From contig DATAFH010000045.1 in assembly GCA_036257565.1 (NCBI GenBank), positions 1 through 49,211 on the forward strand: a stretch of 49,211 nucleotides of DNA. Direction: 5' to 3'. The DNA is from DASSUW01 sp036257565. Lineage in GTDB: Bacteria; Actinomycetota; Thermoleophilia; Solirubrobacterales; Solirubrobacteraceae. This document shows, piece by piece, positions 7,031-15,376 of this stretch. A program made the position numbers and the translations under genes. The notes under the pieces are model-generated. The model saw only the letters and a program-made list of their open reading frames with translations, was not told the origin of the DNA and made no database searches. Numbering within the stretch: the stretch's first letter is position 1; every line of letters starts with the position of its first letter.

Positions 7031-8467
7031 TTACTGCTGCGCCGGGCTCTTCGGCTCGCTGTGCTGCTCCACCACCGCGCCGGGCTCGGACGCGTAGTAG
7101 TAGCCGCCGTGGTGCGCGTCGACGCGGTTGACGACCACGCCGAGGATGTTGGCCTGCGCGCGCCGCAGCTGGTCCACGGCCTGGGCGGCGGGGCGCCGGC
7201 GGGTCCGCTGCGCGTCGAACACGAGCACGACGCCGTCAGTGATCGCCGCCACCAGTGACGCGTCGGCCGCCACGGAGAGCGGCGGCGTGTCGTAGACGAC
7301 GAGGCTGTAGCGGTCCTTCGCCTCGTCGTCGAACTCCCCGAGTGCCGGCGACCCGAGCAGCGCCGCCGGGTTGGGCGGCAGCGGCCCGGCCGGCAGCAGC
7401 TCGACGCTCGAGCCCGGCAGCGGCCAGGCGGCCTCGTCAAGCGCCGCACGGTGCACGAGCAGGCTGGAGAAGCCCACATCGTCGCCCATCCATGACCCCG
7501 CCTTGCTCGAGAGGCTCGGCCGCCGCAGGTCGGCCTCCACGAGCAGCGTCGCCGTGTCGAGCTCGCCGGCCGCCCGCGCCAGGCTCAACGCGGTCGTCGA
7601 CTTGCCCTCCTGCTCCTCCGACGACACGACCGCGACCGTGCGGGGGCGCGTGCCCATGTTCGCGAAGGTCAGGTTGGCGAGCAGCAGCCGGAACGACTCG
7701 GCGGCCGCCCGCGAGTCTCGGTCCCCGCCCGCGCCGCCCGCGAGCATCCGCTCGACCGCCGCGCCCGAGCCCTGCGGGATGCGAGCGATGATCGGCAGCC
7801 CGAGCACGTCGGTCATCTCGCCGGTGATGCGCAGGCGCTGGTCGAGCCGCTCGGCGAGCAGCGCGACGCCCACGGCCGCGAGCGCCGCCAGCACCGCTCC
7901 GATCGCGAGGTACAGCTTGGGCCGCGGCCGCACCGGATCGGTCGGCACCGTGGCCGGCTCGGCCACGGCGGCGCGCCCGCCTGCGGCGTCGGCCTCGGCC
8001 AGCTCGCGGATCCGCTCCTGGAACACCTGCGTGTAGGTGTTCGTGAGCTCCTGGGTCAGCTCCGGCGTGCTCGCCTCGCCCGTGAGCTTGAGCAGCTGGC
8101 TCTCCGGGACCGCCTCGACGCGGATCGCCTTCTTCGGGTTGCCCTCGTAGCGGCCACCGAGCCGCTCGGACACCTGGTCGGCCAGGTTCTGGGAGTCGAG
8201 CAACTCCGCGTACGTCGTGACGAGCGCCTGGCTGATCTCCGTCTGCTCGAAGTCGCTCCCGGCCGGCTGGTCCGGGTTCACGAGCATGTACGCGGTCGAC
8301 TGGTAGGCCTTGGGCATGGTCGCGGTCACGATCGCGACGCCGAGCAGCACGGCGACGAACGCGGCCAGCGCGAGCCAGCGGCGGCGCCAGACGACGCCGG
8401 CCAGATCCGACGTGATCGCCGACGCGTGCCGCGGCGCGGCGCCGGCGTCAGCGGCCACCGCCACCAA
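7031..8467 (-). CDS. Wzz / BY-kinase polysaccharide co-polymerase
   Basis: A 478-residue fusion of a chain-length (Wzz) domain and a cytosolic tyrosine-kinase ATPase. One membrane helix near residues 30-50 and another near 190-210 bracket the extracytoplasmic Wzz part; the kinase follows with Walker A (SSEEQEGKSTT), Walker A' (LLVEADLRRPS) and Walker B (LVVYDTPPL). The C-terminus has only three Tyr (GGYYYASEP) where many BY-kinases have a longer Tyr cluster. It should set chain length and coordinate polymer export with the ligase genes. The start is TTG 8467 or GTG 8464; either overlaps the upstream glycosylphosphotransferase gene by 17-20 bp. Confidence 0.9.
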   Translation of the reverse strand: MVAVAADAGAAPRHASAITSDLAGVVWRRRWLALAAFVAVLLGVAIVTATMPKAYQSTAYMLVNPDQPAGSDFEQTEISQALVTTYAELLDSQNLADQVSERLGGRYEGNPKKAIRVEAVPESQLLKLTGEASTPELTQELTNTYTQVFQERIRELAEADAAGGRAAVAEPATVPTDPVRPRPKLYLAIGAVLAALAAVGVALLAERLDQRLRITGEMTDVLGLPIIARIPQGSGAAVERMLAGGAGGDRDSRAAAESFRLLLANLTFANMGTRPRTVAVVSSEEQEGKSTTALSLARAAGELDTATLLVEADLRRPSLSSKAGSWMGDDVGFSSLLVHRAALDEAAWPLPGSSVELLPAGPLPPNPAALLGSPALGEFDDEAKDRYSLVVYDTPPLSVAADASLVAAITDGVVLVFDAQRTRRRPAAQAVDQLRRAQANILGVVVNRVDAHHGGYYYASEPGAVVEQHSEPKSPAQQ

Positions 8468-9932
8468 CCAGGAGAGCCGGGAGCGTCTTGAGCAAGATCT
8501 TCAGGTCGAGCCAGGGGGACCAGTTCTCGATGTAGAAATTGTCCCACTCGATGCGGTCCTCGAGCGACGTCTCGCCGCGAAGGCCGTTGACCTGTGCCCA
8601 GCCGGTCAGCCCTGACTTGACCCGGTGGCGGTCGGGATAGCGGTAGACGGCGTGCTCGAAGAGCTCGACGTAGTGGACGCGCTCGGGCCGCGGGCCGACG
8701 ATCGACATGTCGCCGCGGAGGACGTTCCAGAGCTGCGGCAGCTCGTCGATCGACAGCGCGCGCAGCAGCCCGCCGAGCTTCGTGAGCCGATCCTCGGGCG
8801 GCGGCATCGCGGTGTCCGGCGACCCGCCGAGCGCGGCGAAGGCCCAGTCGGCGTCGCTCTCGCCGGCCTGCTCGGGCGAACCCTCCATGGTGCGGAACTT
8901 GAGCATCTCGAAGACGTGGCCGTCGCGCCCGACGCGGTTCTGCCGGAACAGAATCGGCCGGCCCGAGGTCACGAGCAGCGCGACGGTCACGACGACGAGC
9001 ACGGGGGCCATCACGAGCATGGCCGCGGCGGCGATGACGCGGTCGATCACGTACTTGACCTCGAACTGCCAGCCGCGGGGGTCCGAAGGGGCGAGTGCGA
9101 CGACCGGCAGCGCGCCGATGTGCTGGGTGCGCGCGCGGCGGCCCTCGACCTCGAACAGCCGCGGCACGATCATCACGTCGACGCCGAGCGCCCAGCAGCG
9201 CCGGACGATGTCGAGCACCACGTGGGCGGGCGCCGTCGAGAACGCCACGAGCACGGTCTCGACCTCGTGCCCGCCGACGACCTCCTCGAGGTCGTACGAG
9301 GCCCCGAGCACCGGCAGCGCCGGCTCGCCGCGCGCGTCGCTCTCCGCGGACAGCGGCTCGCGGTCGAGGAACCCGATCGGGCGCATGCCGAGCGTGGGGT
9401 CGTCGAGCAGGCGGCGGGCGGCGAGGTGGCCGATGCGGCCGGCGCCCACGATCAGCGTGTTGCCCCGGCCGGTGGCCGCGTTGCGGCGCGCCGCCGAGTG
9501 GGTGCCGTTGACGGCGACGCGCCCGATCGTCGTCATCGTTGCCGCGAGCAGCCAGAAGCGGATCGCCGCCTCGCCGATCTCCGGCCGGCCCCACGCCAGC
9601 TCGCCGCCGGCGACCGCCATCGTCACGAGCGCCGAGATGGAGAGCACCTGGACGAGCTCGAAGCCCGGACGCGGCGGCGCCCTGACGTTGTAGAGGCCGG
9701 CGGTCGCATGGCCGGCGAGGATCGCGGCGATGACGAGCACCAGCGTCCAGCCGCGCATCGGCGCCGCCGCCGAGGCCTGGGCGATGGTCGCGGCGGCCAG
9801 CAGCGAGCCCGTATCGACGGACAGGCGGGCGACAAGCCGGAGGCGGTCGGGGCGCGACGCCGCGCGGGAAGGCGGCAGCTCGAGCGCCCGTGGCGTGCTC
9901 GTCCGTGCACTCGTTGCCACCTGCTCGCTCAT
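8448..9932 (-). CDS. Polyprenyl glycosylphosphotransferase (WbaP/CpsE type)
   Basis: A 494-residue initiating enzyme for exopolysaccharide synthesis: transfers a sugar-1-phosphate to undecaprenyl phosphate. About four N-terminal membrane helices, then a Rossmann-like domain (VGAGRIGHLAARRL, near residue 155), one more helix near residue 290, and the catalytic domain: KYVIDRVIAA, FRQNRVGRDG, MLKFRTM, SIDELPQLWNVLRGDMS and GPRP. About 25 Pro/Ala/Glu-rich residues are inserted between KFRTM and DRLTKLG, a variable spot in the family. First gene of the minus-strand polysaccharide run, read away from the second ligase gene. No clear Shine-Dalgarno is close to ATG 9932; AAGGAG lies about 16 nt upstream. 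Confidence 0.92.
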   Translation of the reverse strand: MSEQVATSARTSTPRALELPPSRAASRPDRLRLVARLSVDTGSLLAAATIAQASAAAPMRGWTLVLVIAAILAGHATAGLYNVRAPPRPGFELVQVLSISALVTMAVAGGELAWGRPEIGEAAIRFWLLAATMTTIGRVAVNGTHSAARRNAATGRGNTLIVGAGRIGHLAARRLLDDPTLGMRPIGFLDREPLSAESDARGEPALPVLGASYDLEEVVGGHEVETVLVAFSTAPAHVVLDIVRRCWALGVDVMIVPRLFEVEGRRARTQHIGALPVVALAPSDPRGWQFEVKYVIDRVIAAAAMLVMAPVLVVVTVALLVTSGRPILFRQNRVGRDGHVFEMLKFRTMEGSPEQAGESDADWAFAALGGSPDTAMPPPEDRLTKLGGLLRALSIDELPQLWNVLRGDMSIVGPRPERVHYVELFEHAVYRYPDRHRVKSGLTGWAQVNGLRGETSLEDRIEWDNFYIENWSPWLDLKILLKTLPALLVGGGGR

Positions 9933-10222
9933 TCGGCTACGTCCGTGTCTCCTTGGTCCGGTAGGACCGTCGCTCCACTATTCCGTTCTTCGCCCGTAGG
10001 TCTCTAGTTACCCACGAACCACGGGCCTCAGACGTCGCGGCGTCCCGGCACTCGGCTGGTCACCGGCAGGACGGTGTCTTATCCGCCCCTTCGCCGACGC
10101 CCGCCAGTGCCGAATTTGCGTGCGTTGTATCTGCCCGTGACCCCCATTGTGGGGCAGAGGACGGCGTCGAGAAGTCGGACATCTGTCCGTTTGCGGAAGT
10201 TGCGGTCGATTATCTGAGGGAG
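9933..10222. promoter_or_regulatory. Divergent control region of the polysaccharide locus
   Basis: A 290-bp non-coding region between the divergent glycosylphosphotransferase and ligase genes. Visible elements: a hairpin GGTCC-ggta-GGACC at 9955-9968 in the minus-strand leader; nested palindromes CTGCCC/GGGCAG (10131-10136/10152-10157) around CCCCA-TTG-TGGGG (10142-10154); and CGGACA-TC-TGTCCG at 10176-10189, 33 bp before the ligase ATG. These are plausible operators or RNA stems. I could not match the region to a known riboswitch class. Confidence 0.45.
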
Positions 10223-12259
10223 ATGAGAGCCACCGCCACGGGTACCGAGCCGTCTCCGACGGTCCCTCCGCGAGACGGCCGCGGGCGCCTGGAGGCGGCC
10301 GCCCGGCAGCTCCACCTGGCGCTGCCGGGCGTCCTCACGGCCTTCCTCGCGTTCCGCGCCGGCGGCTTCTTCGCCGACGTGACGGCGCTCGTGGTCCTCG
10401 TGCTGGCGGTCGCCCTGCTGCTGCGGATCACCGTGGCGGTCGAGCCGTTCGCTGGGTGGAGCCGAGCGGCGGCCGTCGCCGTGGCCGCCGCCGCGGGATT
10501 CGCCAGCTGGACGCTGATCTCGGCGGTGTGGTCGGACGCGGCCGGCGGGGCGCTGATCGAGTTCAACCGCGCGTTGCTCTACACGCTGCTACTCGCGCTG
10601 TTCGCCACGTTCCCACGTGGTCGCGACGACTTGTCGGTCCTGCTCCGGTGGGTGCTCGCCGCGCTCGTCGCCGCCGCGGTGGCGGGCCTGGCGAGCCGGC
10701 TGGCGGCCGACGTGTTCCCGATCGCCCGGCAGTACATCGCGAGCCGGCTGTCGTTCCCCCTTACCTACTGGAACGCCATGGGCATGACCGCGACGCTCGG
10801 CGTCGTGCTCGCCGTCCACGACGCGTCGGGGGCGCGCGAGCCGCGGTGGGTGCGCGTGGCGGCGACCGGCGCGCTGCCCGCCCTGCTCGTCGCCGTCTAC
10901 TTCACGTTCTCGCGCGGCGCGATCGTCGCCGGGACGCTCGGCGTCCTCGTCTACGTCGTCCTCGCCCGGCCGCGGCGGCTGCTGTTCGCCGTCGGCGCCG
11001 CGATCGTGCCGGCCGCCGTCGCCCTCACGTGGGCGTACGGCGCCGACGCGCTCGCCACCGCCTCGTACAACCGGCCGGCGGGGATCGAGCAGGGCCACGA
11101 GCTGGCGGTCGTCGTCGCGCTCGCCTGCGTCGTCGCGGCGGCGCTGCGGATCGCCCTGCTCCGGCTCGAGGACCGCGCGGACCGCGTCGTGATCGCGCCG
11201 CGCCGCCGTCGCGCGCTGCTCGTCGGTGCGGCTGCCGCCACGCTGCTCGCGCTCGCCGCGGGTGCCGTCGCGATCGACGCGCCGACCCGGCTCGACCGCG
11301 AGTGGGCCGCCTTCACGGACAGCAACCTGGTGCCCGCGACCGGCGACGCCCGTGACCGGTTGACCGAGAGCGGCAACAACGGCCGGATCGGCATCTGGGA
11401 CGCAGCGGTGGACGCCTGGGAGGACGAGCCCTGGCGCGGCACCGGCGCCGGGACGTTCCGCGTGGAGTACGAGCGGCGGCGCGGGGAGATCGACCTGCGG
11501 GTCACGGATGCGCACTCGCTCTACCTCGAGGTCCTGGGCGAGCTCGGCGTTGTGGGCCTGCTGCTGATCGCCGTGGCGCTGCTCACGCCGCTGGCGGTCG
11601 CCGCGCGGCGGCTCCGCGGGCCCGAGCGGCACGCCTACGCGGCCTTCCTGGCCGCCGGCGCGGCCCTGCTCGTGCACGCCGGCGTCGACTGGGACTGGGA
11701 GATGCCGGCGCTCCTCGCCTGGTTCTTCGCGGCCTCGGGGGCGGTGCTGGCCGCGCGCGCCGGCCGTGGCCGGCTGCCGGCGCCGCCGAGGCTCGGGCGC
11801 GTGCTCGCCGGCCTCGCGTGTCTGCTGCTCGCCGTCACGCCGTGGCTCGTCCTGCAGTCCCAGACCCGGCTCGAGGCGAGCGTGGACGCCTTCCGGCGCG
11901 GCGACTGCCAGACCGCGATCGACCGGGCGCTCGCCTCCCGCGACGCGCTCTCGGTGCGGGCGGAGCCGTTCGAGCTGCTCGGCTACTGCGACCTGCGTGC
12001 GGGCGAGACGGAGCTGGCCGTGCGCGCGATGCGGGCCGCCCGCGCCCGCGAGCCGCGCAACTGGCGGATGGCCTACGGGCTGGCCGTCGCGCAGGCGATC
12101 GCCGGGGAGGACCCGCGCGCCGCGGCCGCCCTCGCCCAGCGCCTCAACCCACGCGAGCCGCTGCCGCGCGACCTGACGGCCGCGCTGCGCGAGGCGCGGT
12201 CACGCGAGTGGCCCCGCGTCGGCAAGCAGGCCCGGCTGCCGACCGGCGTGGGCACTTGA
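10223..12259 (+). CDS. O-antigen ligase-like polymerase with C-terminal TPR-like tail
   Basis: A 678-residue membrane protein. After a hydrophilic N-terminus come many hydrophobic helices, then the Wzy_C signature around residues 430-445 (DAHSLYLEVLGELGVVGLL) and two further helices. After a helix near residue 540 the last 130 residues form helical repeats like TPRs (SVDAFRRGDCQTAIDRALASRD and a second unit), a common tail for this subfamily, probably extracytoplasmic. ATG 10223 is preceded by GAGGGAG, a usable ribosome site. Read divergently from the polysaccharide operon, it is probably the polymerase or ligase partner of that system. Confidence 0.87.
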   Translation: MRATATGTEPSPTVPPRDGRGRLEAAARQLHLALPGVLTAFLAFRAGGFFADVTALVVLVLAVALLLRITVAVEPFAGWSRAAAVAVAAAAGFASWTLISAVWSDAAGGALIEFNRALLYTLLLALFATFPRGRDDLSVLLRWVLAALVAAAVAGLASRLAADVFPIARQYIASRLSFPLTYWNAMGMTATLGVVLAVHDASGAREPRWVRVAATGALPALLVAVYFTFSRGAIVAGTLGVLVYVVLARPRRLLFAVGAAIVPAAVALTWAYGADALATASYNRPAGIEQGHELAVVVALACVVAAALRIALLRLEDRADRVVIAPRRRRALLVGAAAATLLALAAGAVAIDAPTRLDREWAAFTDSNLVPATGDARDRLTESGNNGRIGIWDAAVDAWEDEPWRGTGAGTFRVEYERRRGEIDLRVTDAHSLYLEVLGELGVVGLLLIAVALLTPLAVAARRLRGPERHAYAAFLAAGAALLVHAGVDWDWEMPALLAWFFAASGAVLAARAGRGRLPAPPRLGRVLAGLACLLLAVTPWLVLQSQTRLEASVDAFRRGDCQTAIDRALASRDALSVRAEPFELLGYCDLRAGETELAVRAMRAARAREPRNWRMAYGLAVAQAIAGEDPRAAAALAQRLNPREPLPRDLTAALREARSREWPRVGKQARLPTGVGT

Positions 12260-12286
12260 TCAACCACCCTCTCCGGGGGCTAGACT
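12256..12286 (+). promoter_or_regulatory. SRP RNA promoter
   Basis: TTGATC (12256-12261) and TAGACT (12281-12286) with a 19-nt spacer lie directly before the SRP RNA. The predicted start, 7 nt past the -10 box, falls at 12293, where the closing stem of the RNA begins. The spacer is slightly long. The -35 overlaps the stop codon of the preceding gene. Confidence 0.55.
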
Positions 12287-12292
12287 CACGGG

Positions 12293-12567
12293 TGGACCGT
12301 GCTAGGCGGGGAGGTAGCGGTGCCCTGCACCCGCAATCCGCTCTAGCGGGGCTGAATCCCCTCCCGAGGGGTCTCGCCCCTGGGCCAGCGCGTCGCCATC
12401 TGGCGTCGATGGCCGGGTCCCCAGCGATACAGGCCCGCGAACCAGGTCAGGTCCGGAAGGAAGCAGCCTTAAGCGGTTTCCTGTAGGCGCTGTGGGATCG
12501 CCCGGTCGGAGCCGGCGGACGACGGACAGCCCTCAGGGACGACCTCGACGGAGGGTGCACGGTCCAT
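12293..12567 (+). ncRNA. ffs: Signal recognition particle RNA, large bacterial type
   Basis: The domain IV hairpin is unmistakable: GGTCAGGTCCGGAAGGAAGC at about 12448-12467 contains the GTCC, GGAA and AAGCAGCC elements that bind Ffh. The ends pair perfectly (GGACCGTGC 12294-12302 with GCACGGTCC 12557-12565), giving an RNA of about 275 nt with room for an Alu domain, i.e. the long form seen in many Gram-positives rather than the 4.5S form. Ends are set from this closing stem and the upstream promoter, so each may be off by a few bases. Confidence 0.92.
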
Positions 12568-12595
12568 GCCCGCACACCCCCCGAGGGTCAGCGGC

Positions 12596-13084
12596 TCAGC
12601 CGTCGCGGGTGCGGCGCCGGAGCACGAAGCCGGCGCTCATCAGCGCCACGCCGCCGATGAGGATCGGCAGCGCGAGGAAGCCCGTGAACGGGAGCTCGCC
12701 GGTGTCGGAGCCCGTCTCGACCTGAGCGGCGGGCTGCACGTCCGTAGAGTTGTCCGTGGTGGCGCCGTTGTCGCCCGTGCCGCCGGAGCCGGAGTCGTCC
12801 TCGCCGAGGACGCCGCCCGGCGGCTGCTGCTCCTCCTCGTCGTACTGCTGCTGGGCGGCGTTGCCGCCGGAGAGCCCCTGGATCGCCAGGCCTGCGCCCG
12901 TGGTGCTGAGCATCATGCCCAACACGAGCATCAGGAGGATCGCCAACCGTGACTTCATGTCCTGCCTCCGTTCGGGTCGCGCCGCCCTGCGACGAACGCG
13001 CTGCTTGATCTCGTCGAGCTCGAGCGCGGTGGCCTCCGGCCGGTTCTCGCGCAGCCGCCGAATGACGTCGTCGAACTCGTTCAT
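12596..13084 (-). CDS. LPFTG-tailed membrane protein beside ECF sigma factor
   Basis: A 162-residue protein of unknown function in three parts: a cytosolic-looking charged N-terminus of about 43 residues (FDDVIRRLRENRPEATALEL...), a hydrophobic helix (LAILLMLVLGMMLSTTGAGLA), an acidic Gln/Gly/Asp/Thr-rich linker, and a C-terminal sorting signal ELPFTG followed by a hydrophobic stretch and RRR. The tail matches the LPxTG sortase pattern, but two membrane spans are present. ATG 13084 is preferred over GTG 13087 because GAGG lies 5 nt upstream. Divergent from the ECF sigma gene and 53 bp from it, so it may be a target or antagonist of that sigma factor; this is inference. Confidence 0.75.
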   Translation of the reverse strand: MNEFDDVIRRLRENRPEATALELDEIKQRVRRRAARPERRQDMKSRLAILLMLVLGMMLSTTGAGLAIQGLSGGNAAQQQYDEEEQQPPGGVLGEDDSGSGGTGDNGATTDNSTDVQPAAQVETGSDTGELPFTGFLALPILIGGVALMSAGFVLRRRTRDG

Positions 13085-13087
13085 CAC

Positions 13088-13137
13088 ATCCTCATACGAA
13101 GCTCGCCGCCGATTCCTGACAGAAGATTCCTGTCTTC
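13088..13137. promoter_or_regulatory. Divergent sigma/LPFTG promoter region with GATTCCTG direct repeats
   Basis: Two copies of GATTCCTG (13111-13118 and 13125-13132) sit 14 bp apart. Read on the minus strand they are GGAATC elements facing the LPFTG gene, which resemble the GGAAC/GGAAT -35 element of ECF sigma promoters. A matching -10 at the usual 16-17 bp spacing was not evident, so promoter assignment is tentative. Confidence 0.35.
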
Positions 13138-13617
13138 ATGCGGGATGACGAGTTCGAGCGCCTGTATGCGGCCGAGGCGGCCGGCCTGTTCTCGTTCCTC
13201 GCCTACCGCACCGGCGATCGCGCCCTGGCCGAGGACCTGCTGGGCGACGCCTTCGAGCGCGTGCTGAAGGCCCGGCGCCGCTTCGACCGCCGCCGCGGCT
13301 CCCAGAAGACGTGGATCTACGCGATCGCGCTCAACGTGCTGCGCGACCACGCCCGCAGGTCCTCGGCCGAGATGCGCGCGCTCGAGCGAACCGGCAACCC
13401 GCAGCCGAGCCACGATCCGCTGGCCGCCGTCGAGCACCGCGACGAGCTGGGCCGTGCGCTGGCGACGCTGAGCGCCGACGAGCGCGAGGTGATCGCCCTC
13501 CGCTTCGGTGCCGATCTCACCGTGCCGGAGATCGCGAAGCTGCTCGGGGAGCCGCTCAGCACCGCCGAAGGCCGCGTCTACCGCGCTCTACGCAAGCTCC
13601 GGACGGAGCTGTCCTGA
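13138..13617 (+). CDS. ECF-type RNA polymerase sigma factor
   Basis: A 159-residue sigma-70 factor with only regions 2 and 4, as in the ECF group. Region 2 covers residues 5-75 (FSFLAYRTGDRALAEDLLGD, then RRRFDRRRGSQKTWIYAIAL for -10 recognition); region 4 covers about 100-155 (LATLSADEREVIALRF, and the helix-turn-helix LTVPEIAKLLGEPLSTAEGR). The gene starts at ATG 13138, 53 bp from the divergent LPFTG gene and 22 bp before dnaX. No standard zinc-finger anti-sigma gene is adjacent; the LPFTG protein with its short cytosolic N-terminus is the only candidate partner. Confidence 0.92.
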   Translation: MRDDEFERLYAAEAAGLFSFLAYRTGDRALAEDLLGDAFERVLKARRRFDRRRGSQKTWIYAIALNVLRDHARRSSAEMRALERTGNPQPSHDPLAAVEHRDELGRALATLSADEREVIALRFGADLTVPEIAKLLGEPLSTAEGRVYRALRKLRTELS

Positions 13618-13624
13618 ACCTCTC

Positions 13625-13630
13625 TAGACT
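13625..13630 (+). promoter_or_regulatory. dnaX -10 box
   Basis: TAGACT lies between the sigma-factor stop and dnaX, 9 nt before the GTG start. The spacing predicts a leaderless or nearly leaderless dnaX message and gives dnaX its own promoter despite the 22-bp gap. No clear -35 was identified. Confidence 0.5.
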
Positions 13631-13639
13631 CGAAAGCCC

Positions 13640-15376
13640 GTGCCCTCGGCTCCCGCCTCGCTGTACCGCCGCCATCGCCCGCGGACCTTCGCCGACGTGG
13701 TCGGGCAGGACCACGTGGTGCGTACGCTGCGCAACGCGGTCGCGCAGGGAAAGGTCCACCACGCGTACCTGTTCGTGGGCTCGCGCGGCACCGGCAAGAC
13801 CTCGATGGCGAAGATCCTCGCCGCGTCGCTGAACTGCGTCGAGGGCCCCACGGTCGAGCCCTGCGGCGTCTGCGAGTCGTGCGTCTCGATCGCCGCCGCC
13901 ACCTCGCTCGACGTGATCGAGATGGACGCCGCGTCCAACAACTCGGTCGACGACATCCGCGATCTGCGCGAGCGGGTGAACTTCGCCCCCGTGGCCGGGC
14001 GCCACAAGGTCTACATCCTCGACGAGGCGCACATGCTGTCCACGGCCGCATGGAACGCGTTCCTCAAGACGCTCGAGGAGCCGCCTCCGCACACGATCTT
14101 CGTGCTCGCCACCACCGAGGCCAACAAGGTCCTGCCGACGGTCGTCGATCGCTGCCACCGGTTCGACTTCGCGCGCCCGAGCGTGCCGCAGATCGCCGGG
14201 GTGCTGAGGCGCGTCGCCACCGCCGAGGAGATCGAGATCGGCGACGAGGCGACGGCGCTCGTCGCCCGCTCGGCCACCGGCTCGTTCCGCGACGCGCTCG
14301 GCACGCTCGAGCAGCTCGTGGCCTACTCCGGCCGCGCCCGAGGCGAAGCCGGTGACGAGCGAAGCGAGGCAGTTCCGCTCGACGACGTGCTCGCCGTGCT
14401 CGGGGCGGCCGACGCCGACCTGGTGTTCGGCGCGATCGACGCCGTGGCCGCCGGCGACGCCCGCGCCGCGCTGCAGGCGGCGGCACGGCTCGCCGACTCG
14501 GGCCGCGACCTCGGGCGCTACTTCGGCGACCTCGAAGCCCACGCGCGAGCGCTGATGGTCGTGCAGGCGCTCGGCGACGTGCCCGCCGAGATCCGCGTCA
14601 CGCCCGAGCAGGACGAGCGTCTCGCCGCCCAGGCGCGCGCCGTCGCCCCCGCCGATGTCGTGCGGCTGCTCGAGCTGATCGCCGACGCTCTGCGCGCGCT
14701 CAAGGACGGCGCCGACGCCCGCACCCAGCTCGAGCTGGCGCTCGTGAAGGCGGCCGAGCCGGAGCACGACCCGTCGACCAAGGCGCTACTAGCTCGAATC
14801 GAGCGCCTCGAGGCACGCCTGGCCGGCGCCCCCGCGCCCGCCGCGCCGGCCTCCCGGGCCCCCGAGGAGCCCGCCACCGCCGCCGGCCGCACGCGCGTCG
14901 CCGTCTCCGCCCTGGTCGAGGACCAGCCCGAGCCCGAGGCCGACGGCGCGCCGACGTCCTCGACGGTGACCGCGGTCGCGACCGTCGAGCCCGACGCGCC
15001 GCCGCGCGTCGACCTCTCGCTCGGCGCCTTCGAGGAGCTGTGGCCGGCCGTCCTCGAGAGCCTGGAGGCGGAGTCGCCGATGCTCGCCGCGATGCTGCGC
15101 GAGGCACGCCCGATCGAGCTGGCCGACACCGGCCTGACCCTCGCGTGGCCGCAGTCGGCCGCGTTCTCCAAGCGCGCGGCCGAGGATCCCGCCAAGCGCG
15201 AGCTGATCGCCCAGTCCATCCGGGCCGTCACCGGCGCGTCGCTGCGCCTGGCCCACGAGCTGCGGGCCGACCACGAGGTCGCGTCCGAGGCCGCCGCGCC
15301 GCTGTCCGACGACGAGCTCGTCGAGCGCTTCAAGCGCGAGTTCGGCGCGGTCGAAGAGCCGACCGAGGAGTCCTGA
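13640..15376 (+). CDS. dnaX: DNA polymerase III subunit gamma/tau
   Basis: A 578-residue clamp-loader ATPase that opens the beta clamp at the replication fork. Motifs in order: SLYRRHRPRTFADVVGQDH, Walker A (GSRGTGKTS, near residue 50), the zinc Cys cluster (C-x8-C-x2-C-x2-C near residues 67-81), Walker B with DEAH (ILDEAHML), and sensor 1 (ATTEANK). Domain III ends near residue 365; a Pro/Ala/Glu-rich linker and a C-terminal domain follow (LWPAVLESLEAESPML), a tau-like tail. I saw no obvious slippery A-run for gamma synthesis. GTG 13640 fits the family N-terminus. The stop overlaps the ybaB start (TGATG). Confidence 0.96.
   Translation: MPSAPASLYRRHRPRTFADVVGQDHVVRTLRNAVAQGKVHHAYLFVGSRGTGKTSMAKILAASLNCVEGPTVEPCGVCESCVSIAAATSLDVIEMDAASNNSVDDIRDLRERVNFAPVAGRHKVYILDEAHMLSTAAWNAFLKTLEEPPPHTIFVLATTEANKVLPTVVDRCHRFDFARPSVPQIAGVLRRVATAEEIEIGDEATALVARSATGSFRDALGTLEQLVAYSGRARGEAGDERSEAVPLDDVLAVLGAADADLVFGAIDAVAAGDARAALQAAARLADSGRDLGRYFGDLEAHARALMVVQALGDVPAEIRVTPEQDERLAAQARAVAPADVVRLLELIADALRALKDGADARTQLELALVKAAEPEHDPSTKALLARIERLEARLAGAPAPAAPASRAPEEPATAAGRTRVAVSALVEDQPEPEADGAPTSSTVTAVATVEPDAPPRVDLSLGAFEELWPAVLESLEAESPMLAAMLREARPIELADTGLTLAWPQSAAFSKRAAEDPAKRELIAQSIRAVTGASLRLAHELRADHEVASEAAAPLSDDELVERFKREFGAVEEPTEES

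Noticed and set aside
9933..10222. c-di-GMP or c-di-AMP riboswitch in the polysaccharide control region
   Set aside because: The conserved cores of these classes could not be found on either strand; only short palindromes are present.
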